Positions 38,348 to 46,641 of a DNA stretch of 64,000 bases are shown piece after piece. The stretch comes from Neptunomonas japonica JAMM 1380 (GTDB lineage Bacteria; Pseudomonadota; Gammaproteobacteria; Pseudomonadales; Balneatricaceae), in NCBI RefSeq assembly GCF_016592555.1, contig NZ_AP014546.1, forward strand, positions 1,240,001 through 1,304,000, in the 5' to 3' direction. The notes beneath the pieces are model-generated. The model ran no database searches, was not told where the DNA came from, and was given only the letters and a program-made list of their open reading frames with translations. The stretch's first letter is position 1. Every line of letters starts with the position of its first letter. The position numbers and the translations under genes were made by a program.

Positions 38348-39502
38348 ATGACAACACACCTATCAGATATACAGCTAGTTGGTTTTGAAAAAGCGGACTT
38401 ACCTTTAGTTAAGTCTGTTTTAGCTGATATGAACTCTGGTACGAGCTGTTCTGTATCAGCGGTAAGCGCCCCGCATTTTAAGCACTTTGGTATTTGTGTC
38501 TTATTTGTTTCCAGTGGATCTGATTTAGAGCAATTGGCCGATTTGCTGAGTGATGACGGGCGATTTCCTATCGTACTTGTTTTATCTAGTAGTAGCGATG
38601 TCTCTGTGATTAGGGCTTTGAGAGCGGGCGCAGATGATGTTTTTTATCTGGAAAGCCTGCAGTCAGAATATGAGGAGTTTATAAGCTCCCTGCAAGCAAA
38701 GTTGACTCGATGTCGCCTGCTATATGAAAGGTTGATTTATCGAGAAGGGTTAGAGGCATCCCTAGAAGAGCTTAAGGATGACCAGTACGCCGCTTTTCAA
38801 GTGCAAAATCGTTTGCTTCCAGTTAAAAAACAAGTAATACAGAATATTGAGTATCAATATAGCATTACGCCTTCTCTTATTGTAAGTGGAGACTTTGTTG
38901 ATGTTCTGCCTATCAATAATGAGCTTACCTTATTTTATCTGGCGGATGTCTCTGGTCACGGAGCATCATCAGCGTTAGTAACGGTGCTTCTTAAAAATAT
39001 AACCAGTCGCCTGCTTCGAAACTTTAGGCGTGACTCAAGTTATGACATCCTGTCGCCTTTAAAAACTCTTAATCGTATAAATTCTGAACTATGTTCTTTG
39101 GCTTTGGATAAGCATTTAACTATCTTTGCTGGTTTGATCAATAACACAGATAATACGCTTACTTATGCCGTAGGTGGGCACCATCCGATGCCTGTGTATA
39201 AGTCGTCAAGTAGTATGTTTGTGTTGGAGGGGCGGGGAATGCCGGTTGGTTTATTTTCGGATGCTGTTTTTTCACAAAATCAGATAGAGTTAGATACGGA
39301 GTTTTCACTGTCTGTCTTTTCCGATGGCGTGTTGGAGCTTTTGCCTCAAAGTTCAATTTCTGAAAAAGAGCAAGGTCTTTATGAGTGGCTAGAGAGTAAC
39401 AGTGCAGATTTAGAAGTACTGAAATCTTATATATTTGATTCAAGTGAGCATCTGGAACAGTATCCTGATGATATTACCATAATGACTGTGTCGAGAGTTT
39501 AA
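38348..39502 (+). CDS. PP2C (SpoIIE-type) phosphatase with degenerate receiver domain
   Basis: 384 residues. A CheY-like fold at 1-120 is followed by a helical linker and a PPM/SpoIIE serine phosphatase domain (about 155-384). The metal sites are visible: GDFVDV, ADVSGHGASS, SDGVLE and DDITIM. In the receiver the phosphoacceptor Asp is absent (ICVLFVSSG), as are the usual acidic pair and the Lys. It most likely dephosphorylates the STAS protein encoded 2 bp downstream. The arrangement matches the RssB/RssC pair of Pseudomonas, including the flanking mlaA and tal-dusA genes. Confidence 0.87.
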   Translation: MTTHLSDIQLVGFEKADLPLVKSVLADMNSGTSCSVSAVSAPHFKHFGICVLFVSSGSDLEQLADLLSDDGRFPIVLVLSSSSDVSVIRALRAGADDVFYLESLQSEYEEFISSLQAKLTRCRLLYERLIYREGLEASLEELKDDQYAAFQVQNRLLPVKKQVIQNIEYQYSITPSLIVSGDFVDVLPINNELTLFYLADVSGHGASSALVTVLLKNITSRLLRNFRRDSSYDILSPLKTLNRINSELCSLALDKHLTIFAGLINNTDNTLTYAVGGHHPMPVYKSSSSMFVLEGRGMPVGLFSDAVFSQNQIELDTEFSLSVFSDGVLELLPQSSISEKEQGLYEWLESNSADLEVLKSYIFDSSEHLEQYPDDITIMTVSRV

Positions 39503-39504
39503 TC

Positions 39505-39987
39505 ATGAGTCTGGGCTCAATTTTTTATGCTGTTGTAGATAACCACTATGTCATTAAATTTGTTGGTGAAGTGCGCTTAACGCTGTGTTCGTCTTTGGAT
39601 ACTCATATTGAGCGGATACTATCATCAGATCAGTGTGACCAAGTGTTAGTGGATTTAACAGAAGCAACTTGTCTTGATAGCACGACTTTTGGACTTATAG
39701 CAAAGCTAGCGATACGTGCCAAGAATAAGGAATTCCCTACGCCTGTTTTAGTGTCGACGCACGATGATGTGACGAAAACTTTATTGAGTATGGGGTTTGA
39801 TCATATTTTTGTTTTACTTGAGTCTTTACCCAAGACTCAATGTGAATTGCAGCATGTTCCGGTAGTGCAAGAGTCCGTTGAGGCAACTCAGCTTCGTATT
39901 ATTAGTGCCCATAAAATTTTAATGTCGTTAAATGATTCAAACTATGAAGCATTTAATAATCTGATTAGTGTGTTAGAGCAAAAATAG
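39505..39987 (+). CDS. STAS-domain anti-sigma factor antagonist
   Basis: 160 residues. A STAS domain (about 8-105) carries the phosphorylatable serine at position 59 in TCLDSTTFGLIAKLA, followed by a helical tail of 50 residues. Unphosphorylated antagonists of this type bind an anti-sigma or partner kinase; the phosphatase two bases upstream should control its phosphorylation. No kinase or anti-sigma gene is in the window. The non-coding RNA locus begins about 45 bp after its stop. Confidence 0.88.
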   Translation: MSLGSIFYAVVDNHYVIKFVGEVRLTLCSSLDTHIERILSSDQCDQVLVDLTEATCLDSTTFGLIAKLAIRAKNKEFPTPVLVSTHDDVTKTLLSMGFDHIFVLLESLPKTQCELQHVPVVQESVEATQLRIISAHKILMSLNDSNYEAFNNLISVLEQK

Positions 39988-40021
39988 GACTTTTTCCTAT
40001 AGCCTCGATTTATGCAGTCTG

Positions 40022-40027
40022 TAGAAT
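40022..40027 (+). promoter_or_regulatory. Candidate -10 of the Rsm-like RNA
   Basis: TAGAAT, about seven bases before the proposed RNA start. No good -35 lies at 16-18 bp, which would suit an activator-dependent promoter. I did not find a clear GacA box (TGTAAG-N6-CTTACA) upstream. Confidence 0.45.
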
Positions 40028-40033
40028 AACGGT

Positions 40034-40170
40034 TGTCAGGGATGCAGCAGGGATGTTGATTTAACGAACGGAATTGTTCGTCTGGCCATCGCATCAGGAT
40101 TGTTGTGATGATTTACATGGATGTGAACGAAGGGCTCGTTGCAGGATGCATTTAGAGCCCTTTATTTTTT
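40034..40170 (+). ncRNA. RsmY/RsmZ/CsrB-like regulatory RNA
   Basis: About 135 nt with no open frame and six GGA motifs, at 40040, 40051, 40070, 40097, 40119 and 40144. Several sit in hairpin loops: ACGAAC-GGAATT-GTTCGT, CATCA-GGATTGTTG-TGATG, ACA-TGGA-TGT and TGCA-GGA-TGCA. The contexts (CAGGGA, ACGGA, CAGGA, ATGGA) match the ANGGA target of CsrA/RsmA. An intrinsic terminator ends the transcript. Length and motif count agree with RsmY and RsmZ. The expected role is to sequester CsrA/RsmA and so relieve repression of its mRNAs. Start and end are estimates from sequence. Confidence 0.8.
40131..40170 (+). terminator. Terminator of the Rsm-like RNA
   Basis: AGGGCTC at 40131-40137 pairs with GAGCCCT at 40155-40161, followed by TTATTTTTT. 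The loop contains a small hairpin presenting the last GGA. Confidence 0.85.
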
Positions 40171-41134
40171 ATATGCTTACTTCGTGGCTTGCTAGTACTT
40201 GTTCTAACTTTACCTGATCCGCTGCGAAATTCCTTATACCTTCCGCTAGTTTTTCTGTTGCCATTGCATCTTCATTCATTAACCATCGAAAAGTTGCTTC
40301 GTCATTATCTGGAATGGCGATCTCTGAAGTAGCTGTTTCTGTGCTTAGCTTTTGAGGTAATGCAGCATGAGAGTTTTCTAGTTCGCTCATTAGTTGTGGG
40401 CTGATGGTGAGTCGATCACAACCCGCAAGGCACTGGATTTCAGTAATACTTCTAAAGCTGGCACCCATCACAATGGTTTTATAATCATTTACTTTATAAA
40501 AGTTATAGATGCTTGAAACAGAGACTACACCAGGATCTAATTCGCCAGAATAGTCTTGTTCAGGTTGCTTCGCTTTATACCAGTCTAAAATGCGTCCAAC
40601 AAAAGGCGAGATCAAGTAAGCGCCTGCATCGGCACAGGCAGCGGCTTGTGCAAAGCTAAAGAGCAAAGTTAGGTTACAGTTAATGCCTTCTTTTTCTAAA
40701 ATTCGGGCTGCTTGTATGCCTTCCCAAGTTGATGCAATTTTTATTAAGATGCGATCATTGCTGATGCCTGCATCGTTATATAAGCGAATGAGTTGGTGTG
40801 CTTGTTCAACTGTCGCAGCGGTATCAAAAGATAGGCGGGCGTCCACCTCGGTAGAAATCCTGCCAGGAATTATTTTAAGAATCTCTAGGCCGATTAAAAC
40901 GCTTAGTTTTTGGGTCATCAAAGAGAGCTGTGTTTTAGGCTCTTGGCTTTGCTCATATGCCCACGCTTTGGCTTGGTCAAGCAAAGGGCTATAGATAGCT
41001 AGGCCAGCTGCTTTGAGTAGCAGTGATGGGTTTGTGGTTGCATCCACGGGCGTGAATTGGCTGATAGCCTCTATATCACCCGTATCGGCAACTACGGTTG
41101 TCATTGATTTAAGTTGCTGCAGTTGGCTTTCCAT
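40169..41134 (-). CDS. tal: Transaldolase
   Basis: 321 residues, TalB type. It transfers a dihydroxyacetone unit in the non-oxidative pentose phosphate pathway. The Schiff-base Lys falls at residue 132 in [11 protein letters not shown], exactly as in E. coli TalB, which supports the ATG at 41134 (N-terminus [20 protein letters not shown]). An ATG five codons upstream is possible. Other signatures are [26 protein letters not shown] and [12 protein letters not shown]. It is 33 bp from dusA and probably shares its transcript. Confidence 0.95.
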   Translation of the reverse strand: MESQLQQLKSMTTVVADTGDIEAISQFTPVDATTNPSLLLKAAGLAIYSPLLDQAKAWAYEQSQEPKTQLSLMTQKLSVLIGLEILKIIPGRISTEVDARLSFDTAATVEQAHQLIRLYNDAGISNDRILIKIASTWEGIQAARILEKEGINCNLTLLFSFAQAAACADAGAYLISPFVGRILDWYKAKQPEQDYSGELDPGVVSVSSIYNFYKVNDYKTIVMGASFRSITEIQCLAGCDRLTISPQLMSELENSHAALPQKLSTETATSEIAIPDNDEATFRWLMNEDAMATEKLAEGIRNFAADQVKLEQVLASHEVSI

Positions 41135-41167
41135 GGGTTGGATTTCCATAAATTATCTTTTGGTGAA

Positions 41168-42187
41168 TTAGTTAAACTCTTTTATTTTAGCGAGGGCTTG
41201 TTGAATCACTTCAATACCCGCACCACGTTTGTGAGCTTGTTCACTAATCAGGCGGCGAAATTGCTTACCTCCAGGCATACCATGAAATATACCTAAAATA
41301 TGTCGAGATATGTGATTAAGGTATACATCTTGCCTGAGCTGTTCTTCAATATAGGGTAAATACGCTTCAATAGCCTCTATACGGCTCATAGTCTGTTGGT
41401 TTGTGCCATATAGAGCATTATCCACTTCGGCGAGTATATAGGGGTTTTGGTAGGCCTCTCTTCCCATCATGACGCCGTCAACATATTTAAGGTGCTCTTG
41501 AGAGTCGTCTAAGGTTTTGATGCCACCGTTAATGATAATTTCAAGCTCAGGAAAAGCTTGTTTAAGCTTATAAACCCTATCGTATTGTAAAGGTGGTACA
41601 TCTCGATTTTCTTTCGGACTAAGGCCCTGCAAAATAGCTTTTCGAGCATGTACGATAAATGTGTTGCACCCTGAAGTCTTTACAGTATCGACAAAGTGGT
41701 GAAGAAGCTCGTCGCTATCGAGGTTATCAATACCTAAGCGGTGCTTAATGGTGACTGGGATATCTACGGCTTCCTGCATAGCTGACATGCAATCACGCAC
41801 TTTTTCAGGGTACTCCATTAAGCAAGCGCCAATCATATTGTTCTGAACGCGATCACTTGGGCAGCCAACATTTAAATTAACTTCATCATAGCCATATTCT
41901 TGTGCCAGACGTGCGCATTTTGCTAGATCTGTTGGATCGCTGCCACCGAGTTGTAGAGCGACGGGGTGTTCGCCTTCGTTATAAGCGAGGTGGCGATGCT
42001 TATCACCAAAAATTAGCGCGCCTGATGTGACCATCTCTGAATAAAGCACGGTATTTTGGGATAAGACACGATGAAACATGCGACAGTGCTTATCTGTCCA
42101 ATCCATCATAGGTGCTATGCAAAAGCGGCGATTCAGCGTATCCCGCGTGGTGTCTGATTTTAAGGCTGTATTCGTTGAGTTATTCAA
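41168..42187 (-). CDS. dusA: tRNA-dihydrouridine(20/20a) synthase DusA
   Basis: 339 residues, FMN-dependent TIM barrel that reduces uridines 20 and 20a of tRNA. Motifs: CIAPMMDWTDKHCRM, LQLGGSDPTDLA, NLNVGCPSDRVQNN with the catalytic Cys, IKHRLGID and INGGIKT. The only plausible start is a TTG at 42187; no ATG occurs before the conserved APMMDW core and no good binding site is seen. The 5' end of dusA is a known integration site for islands, and integrase debris lies directly upstream, so the start region may have been rebuilt by past integration. Confidence 0.93.
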   Translation of the reverse strand: MNNSTNTALKSDTTRDTLNRRFCIAPMMDWTDKHCRMFHRVLSQNTVLYSEMVTSGALIFGDKHRHLAYNEGEHPVALQLGGSDPTDLAKCARLAQEYGYDEVNLNVGCPSDRVQNNMIGACLMEYPEKVRDCMSAMQEAVDIPVTIKHRLGIDNLDSDELLHHFVDTVKTSGCNTFIVHARKAILQGLSPKENRDVPPLQYDRVYKLKQAFPELEIIINGGIKTLDDSQEHLKYVDGVMMGREAYQNPYILAEVDNALYGTNQQTMSRIEAIEAYLPYIEEQLRQDVYLNHISRHILGIFHGMPGGKQFRRLISEQAHKRGAGIEVIQQALAKIKEFN

Positions 42188-42227
42188 TGTTCTATTTTAG
42201 GCCGTTTGGGGTTGTTTTAGCATATAG

Positions 42228-42279
42228 AGTGCTACAAAAAGTGCTACATAAACCCGTGTAGCACTGGCTTTGTAGCACT
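42228..42279. repeat. Nested GTGCTAC repeats beside dusA
   Basis: Four copies of one heptamer: GTGCTAC at 42229-42235 and 42241-42247, and its reverse complement GTAGCAC at 42258-42264 and 42272-42278. The inner pair forms a 9-bp inverted repeat (AGTGCTACA/TGTAGCACT) and the outer pair a 10-bp one (GTGCTACAAA/TTTGTAGCAC). Placed between the dusA 5' end and an integrase remnant, they look like integrase arm-binding or attachment-region sites left from an excised or decayed element. Confidence 0.6.
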
Positions 42280-42288
42280 GGAATGCTG

Positions 42289-42453
42289 ATGACAGCTATC
42301 ACACCGCGTAAACGAAGAGGTGGATTTGTTGCGCATACCGTTCAAATTCGTATTCGTCGAGCTGGCAAGATTATATATCAAGAATCAAAAACATTCGATC
42401 AGCGCAAGCTAGCTGAGCGATGGGCGCGAAAGCGTGAGGCTTTTTTTAATTGA
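42289..42453 (+). pseudogene. Truncated DusA-type site-specific integrase, N-terminal remnant
   Basis: 54 codons encoding an N-terminal DNA-binding segment of a tyrosine integrase (TAITPRKRRGGFVAHTVQIR, then SKTFDQRKLAERWARKREA). The frame stops where the core-binding domain should begin, and no catalytic domain follows. A +1 frame extends the reading about 15 residues before another stop. Integrases with this N-terminus are typical of elements inserted in the 5' end of dusA, and dusA starts 100 bp away in the opposite direction. An in-frame ATG two codons upstream (42283) is also possible. Confidence 0.7.
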
Positions 42454-42596
42454 TGAGGTTTCAGGTGTGTATGTATTAAGTGGGTGCGATTAATGAGATG
42501 CAAAAGCAGAATATGTGACTACTTTGGTGCTGGAGGGGCATTTATTGTGACGTATTCGGTATGTTAATTCTGCTGCATATATGGGTAGGAAATACC

Positions 42597-42695
42597 TTAT
42601 GCTCTCGCTATAAAGCAGATAATACCCATTACAAGCGCGCCGGATAAGGCGGATAGTACGCAGGCTATTATCATTGGTTTATATTCGTTATTCAT
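42597..42695 (-). CDS. 32-residue membrane peptide
   Basis: ATG at 42695 with a strong AGGGGAG site eight bases upstream. The peptide has a short polar N-terminus (MNNEYKP), one hydrophobic helix of about 22 residues containing Gly and Cys, and ends ARA. No family is recognised. The good binding site supports translation, but the length makes a chance frame possible. Confidence 0.45.
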   Translation of the reverse strand: MNNEYKPMIIACVLSALSGALVMGIICFIARA

Positions 42696-42904
42696 GTGGC
42701 TCCCCTTTTTGCATTGGTTCAGTATAGGTGGTTGTTTGGGGAGGTGGTGTTAATTGTTTGTGATTTTGTTAACAAAGGGGTTATCAGTGCTAGCGCATTT
42801 AGCTTTAATAGTGCTGGATAGTCGGAATGCGTTAGTATCTTTGGGTATATAAAAGCTGATGTACTAGTAAGGATTGGTACTGCAAATAGAGCTTAAAAAG
42901 TGAA

Positions 42905-42933
42905 ATAAAAAAGCCCTGCAAGTAGCAGGGCTT
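42905..42933 (-). terminator. Terminator of the paa operon
   Basis: On the minus strand AAGCCCTGC, a 5-base loop, GCAGGGCTT and a T run, 30 bp after the paaE stop. Confidence 0.9.
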
Positions 42934-42963
42934 AAGAGTTTAAGATAAGTGCAGTCGGAGGGT

Positions 42964-44061
42964 TTAGCGCTGGTCGAAATCGACCACGACTTTATCTGAT
43001 ATAGGGTGTGCTTGGCAGCTCAGAATATAACCGGCTTCGATCTCGTGTTTTTCAAGACCGTGAGTGATGTCCATATCGACTTCACCTTCTACTAGCTTGC
43101 ATTTGCAGGTAGAGCATACACCAGCCTTACAGGCGTAAGGTAATTCCATACCATTGTCCATGCCCGCATCTAAGATGTTTGAGCCTACAGTGGCCAGTTC
43201 AAACATGATTGAGCGACCATCAGCAACCACAGTTACTTTACTCAGTTTTTCCTCGCCAAACTCTTCGATACGTTTCTGGGCTTTGTCTAGAATCGCTTGG
43301 GAGTCGGCTGATGAATTTGCAAACAGCTCGTAATGAATCTGATCGTCGCTTAAGCCTTCCATGCGAAAGCCCCGAGATACTTCAGACATCATTGACTCGG
43401 GTCCACAAATAAAGGCTTCATCAGTGCTCTTGATATCAATCAAGCCGCTTTTTTGAAGAGCGAATCCTTTCTTGTTATCAATACGGCCATTAAGTAAATC
43501 AGCGCCTTGGTCTTCAAAATCCATAATATTGATCCACTGGAAGCGATCCATATAACGGTTTTTGACAAAGTTTAGCTCTTCTTTGAACATCACTGAGTTG
43601 CTACGACGGTTGCCGTAGATCAATGTAACACGGCTATCAGCTTCAACATCTAGTACGGATTTTATAATCGAGATCATGGGCGTAATACCTGAGCCTACAG
43701 CGATACACATGTAGTTCTTGGTATTGTTGGCTTTGAGCTCGGTATGGAAGCTACCTTGGGGAGGCATAACTTCTATTTCATCACCGGCTTTAAAAGTATC
43801 ATTAGCAAAGTTTGAAAACTTACCGTTTTTTACGCGTTTGATACCTACGCGCATATGCCCATCGTTAATGCCTGAACATATGGAATATGAACGACGCACA
43901 TCTTCACCGTCGATCATGGCTTTAATTGTCAAAAATTGACCTTGGATAAATGTAAATTTTTCTTTTAGAGCTTCTGGAACATCGAATGTTACACAGACAG
44001 CCGTATCCGTTTCCGGTTGTACGTCAGCTATCTTTAATGTGTAGAAATTGGTGTCAGACAT
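42964..44061 (-). CDS. paaE: Phenylacetyl-CoA epoxidase reductase subunit PaaE
   Basis: 365 residues. An FAD/NADPH ferredoxin reductase module (RSYSICSGINDGHMRVGIKR in part: RSYSICSG; then GSGITPMISII) is followed by a C-terminal plant-type 2Fe-2S ferredoxin domain with cysteines in CKAGVCSTCKCKLVEG and LSCQAHP. It supplies electrons to the di-iron PaaA. Last gene of paaABCDE, 8 bp after paaD, with a terminator behind it. Confidence 0.95.
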   Translation of the reverse strand: MSDTNFYTLKIADVQPETDTAVCVTFDVPEALKEKFTFIQGQFLTIKAMIDGEDVRRSYSICSGINDGHMRVGIKRVKNGKFSNFANDTFKAGDEIEVMPPQGSFHTELKANNTKNYMCIAVGSGITPMISIIKSVLDVEADSRVTLIYGNRRSNSVMFKEELNFVKNRYMDRFQWINIMDFEDQGADLLNGRIDNKKGFALQKSGLIDIKSTDEAFICGPESMMSEVSRGFRMEGLSDDQIHYELFANSSADSQAILDKAQKRIEEFGEEKLSKVTVVADGRSIMFELATVGSNILDAGMDNGMELPYACKAGVCSTCKCKLVEGEVDMDITHGLEKHEIEAGYILSCQAHPISDKVVVDFDQR

Positions 44062-44069
44062 CGCTTCAC

Positions 44070-44612
44070 CTATATCTTTTTAAAATAGTCAAATGGCTCA
44101 CTGCAATCATTGCATTGGAACAGTGCTTTGCAGGCAGTAGAGCCAAACTCACTGATCCTTCGAGTATTTCTGGAATTACAATGTGGGCATTGGGCATGAG
44201 CTTCTGGTGTTAAACCTTCTTCACAAAGATCGGCATCTTCAGGTGGCGCAATGCCATACTCGCGAAGATTTTTACGTCCTTGTGGCGACATCCACTCGGA
44301 ACTCCAGGCTGGCGAGAGCTTGGTTTTTATAACCACCTCTTGATAGCCTGCTTTGTTGAGTTCGGCTTTTACATCGCTACTGATGGTATCCATAGCAGGG
44401 CAGCCAGAATAGGTGGGAGTGATAGTCACTACCACACTGCTTCCGTCGAGCTCTACATCACGCAAAATACCTAGATCCCAAATACTCAGAACGGGCACTT
44501 CAGGATCTTTTACTTCATCGAGAATATCCCAGAGATTTTTTACCTCTGCGTTATTGCGTTGTTGCAGACGTTGATACTGTTCGTCTGGCATCAGTGAGAT
44601 CTGTTTCATCAT
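44070..44612 (-). CDS. paaD: Phenylacetate degradation protein PaaD
   Basis: 180 residues. An N-terminal MIP18/SufT-like domain (LWDILDEVKDPEVPVLSIWD in part: VKDPEVPVLSIWDLG; TPTYSGCPAMD) and a C-terminal zinc-ribbon (CPHCNSRNTRR and CNDCSEPFDY). It is thought to help mature the iron-sulfur cluster of PaaE. It begins with two ATGs in a row after a TTG, right at the paaC stop; I use 44612. Confidence 0.93.
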   Translation of the reverse strand: MMKQISLMPDEQYQRLQQRNNAEVKNLWDILDEVKDPEVPVLSIWDLGILRDVELDGSSVVVTITPTYSGCPAMDTISSDVKAELNKAGYQEVVIKTKLSPAWSSEWMSPQGRKNLREYGIAPPEDADLCEEGLTPEAHAQCPHCNSRNTRRISEFGSTACKALFQCNDCSEPFDYFKKI

Positions 44613-44615
44613 CAA

Positions 44616-45380
44616 TTACCACTGGCAACCGGGGTGGGAGCGGTGCACGATTTGCATTTGGGTCAGCATGTGGCCCAAGTTTTCTGTGTGATAACCGGTG
44701 CGCCCGCCACGTACAGCCCAGCTATCTTCAGGAACTGTTATGGTTGCTTCTGTGAGAATAGCACTGACTTCTTTGTGCCATTGATCACGCAGCTTAGAGA
44801 CATCAACACCGATACCGTTGTCAGCCAATAACTGCTCAGTTTCATCCATGTCGAACATCTCATGGGTATAGCCCCATAGTTGGTCAACTGCTTTTTGGGT
44901 ACGCTTGTGGCTTTCTTCGGTACCATCTCCAAGACGGTGGACCCAGTCACGACTGCGGCGCACGTGGTACTTTGTTTCTTTGACTGATTTTGCAGCGACG
45001 GCGGCGAGTCTTTCATCTTTTGATTGTGCAAGCTTAGGTAGTACTAGGCTGTAGTAAACATCAGCAAGCAGCTGGCGAACTTGCGAATAGGCAAAGTCAC
45101 CGCGTGGCATTTCTAGTAATAGCAGGTTGCGATAGTCTCGATCACTACGCATATAAGCAAAATCGTCTTCGGTACGGCCATCATCAGCAAGTTCTGCTGC
45201 ATAGGTGTAGAACATACGTGCACGACCTACGTAATCTAATGATACGTTGGCATAGGCGATATCTTCTTCTAAAAATGGGCCATAGCTTACCCATTCAGAT
45301 ATGCGGTGTCCCAATACAACAGCATCGTCGCCTAAGCGAGTCGCGTATTCCAGTGTGGCTGCTTTAATTGCATCGCTCAT
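44616..45380 (-). CDS. paaC: Phenylacetyl-CoA epoxidase structural subunit PaaC
   Basis: 254 residues, ferritin-like but without a functional di-iron site. It forms the stabilising partner of PaaA in the epoxidase heterodimer. Family signatures: LGDDAVVLGHRISEW, EMPRGDFAYSQVRQLL and KYHVRRSRDWVHRLGDG. It lies 20 bp after paaB. Confidence 0.95.
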   Translation of the reverse strand: MSDAIKAATLEYATRLGDDAVVLGHRISEWVSYGPFLEEDIAYANVSLDYVGRARMFYTYAAELADDGRTEDDFAYMRSDRDYRNLLLLEMPRGDFAYSQVRQLLADVYYSLVLPKLAQSKDERLAAVAAKSVKETKYHVRRSRDWVHRLGDGTEESHKRTQKAVDQLWGYTHEMFDMDETEQLLADNGIGVDVSKLRDQWHKEVSAILTEATITVPEDSWAVRGGRTGYHTENLGHMLTQMQIVHRSHPGCQW

Positions 45381-45400
45381 CTTAAATAGTCCTCACTGAA

Positions 45401-45688
45401 TTACATGTTGTTAACTGGATCAGGCAATACATAATAAGTCGCGTGACGGTATGGTTTGTCGTCTGAAGGGTCGTAAAAACTCTCAGCATCATCTTCTTGA
45501 GAAGCGCAGATATCGTTTGATTTCATTACCCAAATGCTAACGCCTTCGCTGCGACGGGTGTAACAATCGCGAGCGTATTCTAGCGCCTGAGCGTGATCTT
45601 CTGCGTGTAAGCTGCCTACATGTTTATGATCAAGACCACGTTTTGAGCGGATGAACACTTCAAACAGTTCTAGTTTTTCAGTTGTCAT
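45401..45688 (-). CDS. paaB: Phenylacetyl-CoA epoxidase subunit PaaB
   Basis: 95 residues, the small subunit that joins PaaAC dimers in the epoxidase. Signatures: [19 protein letters not shown] and [10 protein letters not shown]. Its start overlaps the paaA stop by four bases. Confidence 0.95.
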   Translation of the reverse strand: MTTEKLELFEVFIRSKRGLDHKHVGSLHAEDHAQALEYARDCYTRRSEGVSIWVMKSNDICASQEDDAESFYDPSDDKPYRHATYYVLPDPVNNM

Positions 45689-46641
45689 ATCAGATACCCC
45701 TTACGCCACGTTTTTTGTTTTGTTGGCATTTTTTTGTCGTTATATGCAGTAATAGCATCACGTACCCAAGCGCCTTCTTCATGAGCGGCAACATGGTGCT
45801 CAATACGCTGGCGGTTACAGTGGCCATTTCCGTTGATTACGCTGTAGAACTCTTCCCAGTCAATGTCGCCATGATCATAATGACCACGCTCTTCATTCCA
45901 CTTGATCGCAGGATCTGGGTGCTCTAGTCCTAAAAATTCGATCTGTGGAACTGTCTGATCGATAAATTTCTGGCGTAAGTCGTCATTGGTTTCACGTTTG
46001 ATCTTCCACTCCATTGATTTTGCAGAGTGTGCGGATTCTGAGTCGTGTGGGCCAAACATCATTAGTGCTGGCCAATAGAAGCGGTTCAGAGAATCCTGTG
46101 CCATCTGCTTCTGTTCCGGCGATCCTTGAGCGAGAACTAGCAATGCTTCATAGCCTTGACGCTGATGGAAGCTTTCTTCTTTACAGATGCGAATCATGCC
46201 GCGTGAATAGGGGCCGTATGAGGTGCGTTGTAGAGATACTTGATTCACAATAGCCGCGCCATCAACCAGCCAACCAATAGCACCCACATCACCCCAGGTA
46301 AGGGTAGGGTAGTTAAAAATAGATGCGTATTTAGCAGTGCCTTTTTGTAATGCTTCGATCATTTCGGCACGAGAGATACCGAGCGTTTCGCAAGCACTGT
46401 AAAGGTACAGTCCGTGGCCTGCTTCATCTTGCACTTTGGATAGCAGAACGACTTTACGACGCAAAGAAGGTGCACGGGTAATCCAGTTTCCTTCAGGTTG
46501 CATACCGATTACTTCAGAGTGTGCATGCTGAGACATCTGACGGGTTACATTTTTGCGGTATGCATCCGGCATCCAGTCCTTGGGTTCGATTTTCTCTTCA
46601 GCGTTGATCTTACGCATGAAATTTTGTTCTTCTGGCGTCAT
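45685..46641 (-). CDS. paaA: Phenylacetyl-CoA epoxidase catalytic subunit PaaA
   Basis: 318 residues, the di-iron monooxygenase subunit that makes 1,2-epoxyphenylacetyl-CoA. Iron-binding motifs: [17 protein letters not shown] and [14 protein letters not shown]. First gene of the five-gene operon. The ligase (paaK), isomerase (paaG) and ring-opening enzyme (paaZ) needed for the pathway are not in this window. Confidence 0.95.
   Translation of the reverse strand: MTPEEQNFMRKINAEEKIEPKDWMPDAYRKNVTRQMSQHAHSEVIGMQPEGNWITRAPSLRRKVVLLSKVQDEAGHGLYLYSACETLGISRAEMIEALQKGTAKYASIFNYPTLTWGDVGAIGWLVDGAAIVNQVSLQRTSYGPYSRGMIRICKEESFHQRQGYEALLVLAQGSPEQKQMAQDSLNRFYWPALMMFGPHDSESAHSAKSMEWKIKRETNDDLRQKFIDQTVPQIEFLGLEHPDPAIKWNEERGHYDHGDIDWEEFYSVINGNGHCNRQRIEHHVAAHEEGAWVRDAITAYNDKKMPTKQKTWRKGYLI

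Larger units (their letters stand above)
42454..42963. other. Region between integrase remnant and paaE
   Basis: About 510 bp. It holds a 32-codon membrane-peptide frame (42597-42695, minus), a stretch without recognisable signals, and the paaE terminator. I found no second copy of the dusA 5' sequence that would mark the far end of an island. Confidence 0.5.

Noticed and set aside
39830..40033. GacA box upstream of the Rsm-like RNA
   Set aside because: No TGTAAG-N6-CTTACA match was found by eye, so no site is annotated, although a degenerate one may exist.
42228..42279. GTGCTAC repeats as a CRISPR array
   Set aside because: Units are only 7-10 bp, inverted relative to each other and unevenly spaced; no cas genes are near.
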